A stretch of 64,000 nucleotides of DNA from Catenulispora sp. MAP5-51 (lineage in GTDB: Bacteria; Actinomycetota; Actinomycetes; Streptomycetales; Catenulisporaceae), in NCBI RefSeq assembly GCF_041261205.1, contig NZ_JBGCCH010000006.1, positions 186,001 to 250,000 on the forward strand. The letters run 5' to 3'. The notes under the pieces are model-generated. The model worked only from the letters and a program-made list of their open reading frames with translations. It was not told where the DNA came from and ran no database searches. Numbering within the stretch: position 1 is the stretch's first letter; every line of letters starts with the position of its first letter. The position numbers and the translations under genes were made by a program. Below, one piece after another: positions 60,790 to 64,000 of the stretch.

Positions 60790-61260
60790 ATGCTGGTGAC
60801 CAATCACGTCCTGTCCGGTGCGGTCATCGGCGCGGCTGTGCGGCGTCCGCTGCCGGCGCTCGCGATCGGGGTCGCGTCGCACTTCGCGCTGGATGCGGTG
60901 CCGCACTGGGGCGACTGGGAGAGCAAGCAGCACTTCATGCGGGTCGCGGTGGCGGACGGGTTGATCGGGCTGGCCGCCATGGGGGTCATCACGCGGGCGG
61001 CGATGCGGACGCCGGCGAACGGGCGGGCCAAGCTCGCCGTGTCCGTCGTGCTCGGGATGGCTGGTGCGGCGCTGCCCGATCTGGACAAGCCGGCGCACAT
61101 CATCTTCCAGCGCAAGCTGTGGCCGGACGTGGTCAACCGGTTCCACAGCCGGATCCAGGACGAGGCTCCGGGGCGCTTCGTCTCGCACGAGCTGGTCGCC
61201 GCCACCGGGTTCGCGCTGTCGGCGGCGGCGTTGCTCAGGCGCCGCGCCGCGAGCCGGTAG
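60790..61260 (+). CDS. Membrane protein, YdjM-like metal-binding family
   Basis: A 156-residue protein with TNHVLSGAVIGAAV, GVASHFALDAVPHWGDWE and an Ala-rich membrane segment near 61-75 and again at the C-terminus. The spaced His and Asp residues resemble the YdjM type of membrane-bound metal-dependent hydrolases. Function unproven. Confidence 0.6.
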   Translation: MLVTNHVLSGAVIGAAVRRPLPALAIGVASHFALDAVPHWGDWESKQHFMRVAVADGLIGLAAMGVITRAAMRTPANGRAKLAVSVVLGMAGAALPDLDKPAHIIFQRKLWPDVVNRFHSRIQDEAPGRFVSHELVAATGFALSAAALLRRRAASR

Positions 61261-61277
61261 AGCAGATCCGGTAGGGC

Positions 61278-61796
61278 TTAGGCCGACGCCGGGTACACGT
61301 ACCGTCCGCGCTCGGCCTGCACCTGTTCCGTCGCCGCCGAGGAGGCGATGCGGACGACCTCGTCGCTGATGTCCGGCTCCGGGAGGGCCGCGGCTGCCGC
61401 GGCGGGGGCCGGTTTGGGTTTGCGCGGGACACGCGCGCCGGAGGAGCCGCCGCGGCCCGGGTACATCACCAGTCCGTTCACCGGATCGGGGACCGCGTCC
61501 AGGGCCGCCTTCACCAGGGTCGCGTCCCGGAAGGCGGACCAGCCGCCGACGGGGGTGTCCTCGGGGAAGCAGAGTTCGAGCACCACGCCCCAGGGACGTT
61601 CGACCCAGGCCCAGTCCTCCGCGCCGTACTCCAGCGCGGTGCGGATCAGGTCACGGCCGTGCGTGTCCTTCCAAGAGGCCGCGGAGAACTCGCCGTCCGC
61701 GACTTCGATCGACCACCATTCGCCCACCCGGCCACGGTATGCCGCTCGTGCGGGGGAAAGAAGGGCTTGGCGGACTTCCTCCGCGGCGTTCGCCAC
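61278..61796 (-). CDS. Conserved actinomycete protein of unknown function
   Basis: A 172-residue protein with no domain I can name. Residues 1-105 are mixed alpha/beta with EEVRQALLSPARAAYRGRV, WSIEVADGEFSAASWKDTHG and a Trp-rich AEDWAWVERPWGVVLEL. Residues about 110-145 are an Ala/Pro/Lys linker. GTG 61796. No signal peptide. The upstream gene on the same strand is the MocR regulator, with 24 bp between them. Confidence 0.6.
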   Translation of the reverse strand: MANAAEEVRQALLSPARAAYRGRVGEWWSIEVADGEFSAASWKDTHGRDLIRTALEYGAEDWAWVERPWGVVLELCFPEDTPVGGWSAFRDATLVKAALDAVPDPVNGLVMYPGRGGSSGARVPRKPKPAPAAAAAALPEPDISDEVVRIASSAATEQVQAERGRYVYPASA

Positions 61797-61820
61797 GGGC
61801 GAACAGATTGTACGAAATTC

Positions 61821-63155
61821 CTATACTGAGCCGTTCGAGCCGGAGGCGGTGAGGACCGCGGCGAGGGCGTCGGCGAGCGGTTCGACGTCGGCCAGGTCCA
61901 GCTGCGCGACGGTGATGCGGATGCCGGGCGGGCTGTCGACGCGGAACCAGGCGCCGGGCGCCACCGCCCAGCCGGCCGCGAGCAGGCCGCTGACCACGAC
62001 CGCCTCCTCGGGGACCGGGATCCATACATTGATTCCGGTGGTGCCCCAGGCCTCGATGCCGCGCGCGGCCAGGGCGGCGACGAGGGTGTCGCGGCGCTCG
62101 GTGTAGGCGCGCGCCGCTTCGGCGATCTGCGCCTCGACCGCCTCGTCCGTCCACAGCCGGTGGACCTGCGCCTGGATCAGCTGGCTGACCCAGCCCGCGC
62201 CGAGGCGGAGCCGGCCGGCCATCCGGCCGCCGGTGGTGCCGTCGGCGGCGACCACCGCGCAGCGCAGGTCCGGGCCGTAGGCCTTGGACAGGGAACGGAT
62301 ATGGGCCCAGTGCTCGGTGGCCCCGGCCAGGGTGTGCAGCCGGTGGTGCCGGGTGATGTCGGCGCCGTGGTCGTCCTCGATCACCAGGACGTCCGGGTGC
62401 CGGGCCAGCAGCGCGCGCAGGGCTTCGGCGCGGCCGGCGGACACCGCGGCGCCGGTCGGGTTCTGCGCGCGGCTGGTGATGATCACCGCGCGCACGCCGC
62501 GCTTGAGGGCCGCGGCCAGGCCCGCCGGCGTCATGCCCTCGATGTCGACCGGGACCGGGACGGCGGTCAGGTTCATCGCCGGCAGCAGCCGGTAGACGGC
62601 GCCCCAGCCCGGGTCCTCGACGGCCACCGTGTCGCCGGTGCGCAGGTGGGCGGACAGGGCGCGGTCGATGGCGTCGCCGGCGCCGAAGGCCAGCAGCAGG
62701 TCGCCGACCGGGACGCCGTCGGCGCCGAGACGGGCGCGCGCGGTGGCGAGCAGCTCCGGCAGCATCGCGTCGGCGGCATAGGGGCGCTGCGACGGGCCAT
62801 CGGGGAAGACAAGGTCCGGCAGCAGGCGGCGGTCCGGGTCGCCGGTGACCAGGTCCTTCGCGCCGGCCGGGATCGGGAAGCTGAGGTTGCGCGGGGCGGT
62901 GGCCGGCTGCGCGCGCACCCGGGTGCCGCGCCGGCCGGCGGTCTCCACCGCGCCGCGGTCGCGCAGCAGGCGGTAGGCGGCCGAGACGGTGTTGGGGTTC
63001 ACCCCGAGGTCGGCCGCGAGGTCCCGGATCGGCGGCAGGGCCTGGCCGGGCGGCAGGTCGCCGGCGGCGATGCCGGCCTCGATGGACGCCGCGATCTGGC
63101 TGGCGCCCCGGCCGGAGATTTTGTACGCTGCCGGGGAGGGTGTTTGAACTACCAC
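61821..63155 (-). CDS. MocR-family regulator (GntR HTH plus aminotransferase fold)
   Basis: A 444-residue chimera. The GntR winged helix (about 10-85: QIAASIEAGIAAGDLPPG, LGVNPNTVSAAYRLLRDRG) is joined to a class I aminotransferase-like domain with PLP-binding Lys291 (SLSKAYG), Asp261/262 and Asn232. Typical members (GabR, PdxR) sense PLP or an amine adduct. GTG 63155. Divergent from a PPOX-fold gene, with two direct repeats over the start that are good operator candidates. Confidence 0.9.
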   Translation of the reverse strand: MVVQTPSPAAYKISGRGASQIAASIEAGIAAGDLPPGQALPPIRDLAADLGVNPNTVSAAYRLLRDRGAVETAGRRGTRVRAQPATAPRNLSFPIPAGAKDLVTGDPDRRLLPDLVFPDGPSQRPYAADAMLPELLATARARLGADGVPVGDLLLAFGAGDAIDRALSAHLRTGDTVAVEDPGWGAVYRLLPAMNLTAVPVPVDIEGMTPAGLAAALKRGVRAVIITSRAQNPTGAAVSAGRAEALRALLARHPDVLVIEDDHGADITRHHRLHTLAGATEHWAHIRSLSKAYGPDLRCAVVAADGTTGGRMAGRLRLGAGWVSQLIQAQVHRLWTDEAVEAQIAEAARAYTERRDTLVAALAARGIEAWGTTGINVWIPVPEEAVVVSGLLAAGWAVAPGAWFRVDSPPGIRITVAQLDLADVEPLADALAAVLTASGSNGSV

Positions 63156-63173
63156 AGTGACTAGTTTGCACTA
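63142..63173. promoter_or_regulatory. MocR-type operator: direct repeat 22 bp apart
   Basis: GTTTGAACTA (63142-63151) and GTTTGCACTA (63164-63173) are the same orientation and start 22 bp apart, two helical turns. They cover the MocR start codon and the 5' side of the divergent PPOX gene, the geometry seen for GabR and PdxR operators. Confidence 0.65.
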
Positions 63174-63182
63174 GGACGAAAA

Positions 63183-64000
63183 ATGACGCAAGCGGCCCCC
63201 AGCCAGACTTCCAGCCCGAGCCCGAGCCCGAGCCAGAGCCAGAGCCAGAGCCAGAGCCCGAGCCAGATTCAGAGCCAGAGCCAGAGCCCCGCCGCCCCGG
63301 CGCGCGACGCCGAGACCGAGGCCTGCCTGTTCGGCCACGGCGCCGAGGGTGCCTACGAGCAGACCCCGCGCACCACCGCCACGCGCTACCAGAGCCGCGT
63401 CGGCTACGACCGTGCCGCCGTCCACGCCGTCCTGGACGAGGCGCTGGTCTGCCACCTGGCCTACGTCCACGAGGGCGCGCCGGTGGCCCTGCCGACGGTC
63501 CACGCCCGCTCTGGCGACCGGCTGTACGTGCACGGCTCGACCGGCGGCCGCTTCGCGCGCCTGGACGGCCGGCAAGTGGGCGTGACCGTCACCCTCTTCG
63601 ACGGCCTGGTCCTGGCCCGCAGCTGGATGCACCACTCGATGGCGTTCCGCAGCGTCGTGATCCACGGCACGGCCCGGGTCGTCGCCGACCCCGCCGAACG
63701 CCTGGACGCCATGCGGGCCCTGATCGACCACATCGCCCCCGGCCGCACCGCCGAGTCGCGCGAGCCCACCCGCAAGGAGCTGGCGCAGACCGCGATCCTG
63801 GCGCTGGACCTGGAGCAGGTCTCGCTGAAGGCGCGCGGCGGCCAGGTCGCGGACGACGAGGAGGACCTGGCGCTGCCGTACTGGGCCGGGACGATCCCGC
63901 TCGCGGTGACCGCCGGCGTCGCCCAGCCCGCTCCGGACCTGCTGGAGGGCATAGCGATGCCGGAGTACGCGCAGAACTACACGCGCTCGCGTGCCTGCGG
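63183..64000 (+). CDS. PPOX-fold FMN-binding protein, cut by the window end
   Basis: Open at the right edge with 272 codons visible. ATG 63183 is followed by a Ser/Gln/Pro tail (residues about 7-35; SPSPSPSQSQSQSQSPSQ) and then a split-barrel domain with LYVHGSTGGRFARL, VTLFDGLVLARSWMHHSM and LPYWAGTIPL. It is a paralogue of the protein at 43352-44017. Its divergence from a MocR regulator suggests PLP-linked control. Its reaction is not known. Confidence 0.85.
   Translation, partial: MTQAAPSQTSSPSPSPSQSQSQSQSPSQIQSQSQSPAAPARDAETEACLFGHGAEGAYEQTPRTTATRYQSRVGYDRAAVHAVLDEALVCHLAYVHEGAPVALPTVHARSGDRLYVHGSTGGRFARLDGRQVGVTVTLFDGLVLARSWMHHSMAFRSVVIHGTARVVADPAERLDAMRALIDHIAPGRTAESREPTRKELAQTAILALDLEQVSLKARGGQVADDEEDLALPYWAGTIPLAVTAGVAQPAPDLLEGIAMPEYAQNYTRSRAC
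63201..63294 (+). repeat. Hexamer repeat encoding the SQ/SP tail
   Basis: About fourteen in-frame hexamers AGCCCG or AGCCAG, interrupted once by ATTCAG, in the first codons of the PPOX gene. Copy-number change would lengthen or shorten the tail by Ser-Pro or Ser-Gln pairs without a frameshift. Confidence 0.8.

Overview
The window is very GC-rich, uses many GTG starts, and carries actinomycete-specific genes: WhiG-type sporulation sigma factor, DUF397, DUF2469, DUF3052, DUF1918, homodimeric AceE and a c-di-AMP riboswitch ahead of an NlpC/P60 endopeptidase. From about 8 to 33.5 kb the gene order (ffh, rpsP, khpA, rimM, trmD, rplS, two lepB, rnhB, DUF2469, yraN, comM, dprA, xerC-like, whiG, tetR, M23, rpsB, tsf, pyrH, frr, cdsA, rlmN) matches the streptomycete core. 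The organism is therefore a mycelial actinobacterium close to Streptomycetales or Catenulisporales. The exact genus is not decidable from the sequence alone.

Layout. 0-8 kb: end of an anti-sigma-like ATPase gene, DUF397, an amidase, guaA, an acidic coiled-coil protein, the riboswitch-controlled wall hydrolase and a DEDDh exonuclease. 8-16 kb: translation, secretion and RNA-processing genes. 16-22 kb: yraN, an unrecognised Ala/Thr-rich repeat ORF, comM, dprA and a tyrosine recombinase. 22-31 kb: whiG, then the ribosome/UMP kinase/lipid operon. 31-41 kb: a divergent hydrolase/PadR pair with repeated operators, rlmN, a VOC protein, an oxidoreductase, a secreted GH75 chitosanase-like protein, a translationally coupled ABC cluster that includes a degenerate ATPase, and a divergent SDR/TetR pair. 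41-48 kb: a likely polyamine or amino-acid catabolic set (FAD oxidoreductase, PPOX-fold protein, class III aminotransferase, Lrp regulator, aminobutyraldehyde-type dehydrogenase). 49 kb: four look-alike tRNA genes with different anticodons. 49.5-54 kb: an MFS exporter, a STAND regulator and a small tandem-repeat protein. 54-64 kb: aceE with DUF1918, DUF3052, peroxiredoxin, zinc ribbon and TerD; tRNA-Val; PP2C-like and membrane proteins; and a divergent MocR regulator/PPOX pair at the right edge.

Functional picture. The core genes are housekeeping. Regulation can be read directly at several places: a c-di-AMP riboswitch, a perfect PadR-type palindrome, MocR-type direct repeats 22 bp apart, and many strong intrinsic hairpin terminators. 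The unusual layer is low-complexity sequence. Proline-, glycine-, DKPT- or SQ-rich N-terminal tails extend several conserved proteins (DprA, WhiG, LepB, CdsA, peroxiredoxin, PPOX), and short phased DNA repeats (7, 8, 11 and 21 bp) fill intergenic gaps. The best candidates for undescribed biology are the Ala/Thr repeat ORF in the competence-gene cluster, the four-tRNA family, and the STAND regulator paired with a repeat protein. No insertion sequence, prophage, CRISPR array or rRNA gene was seen.
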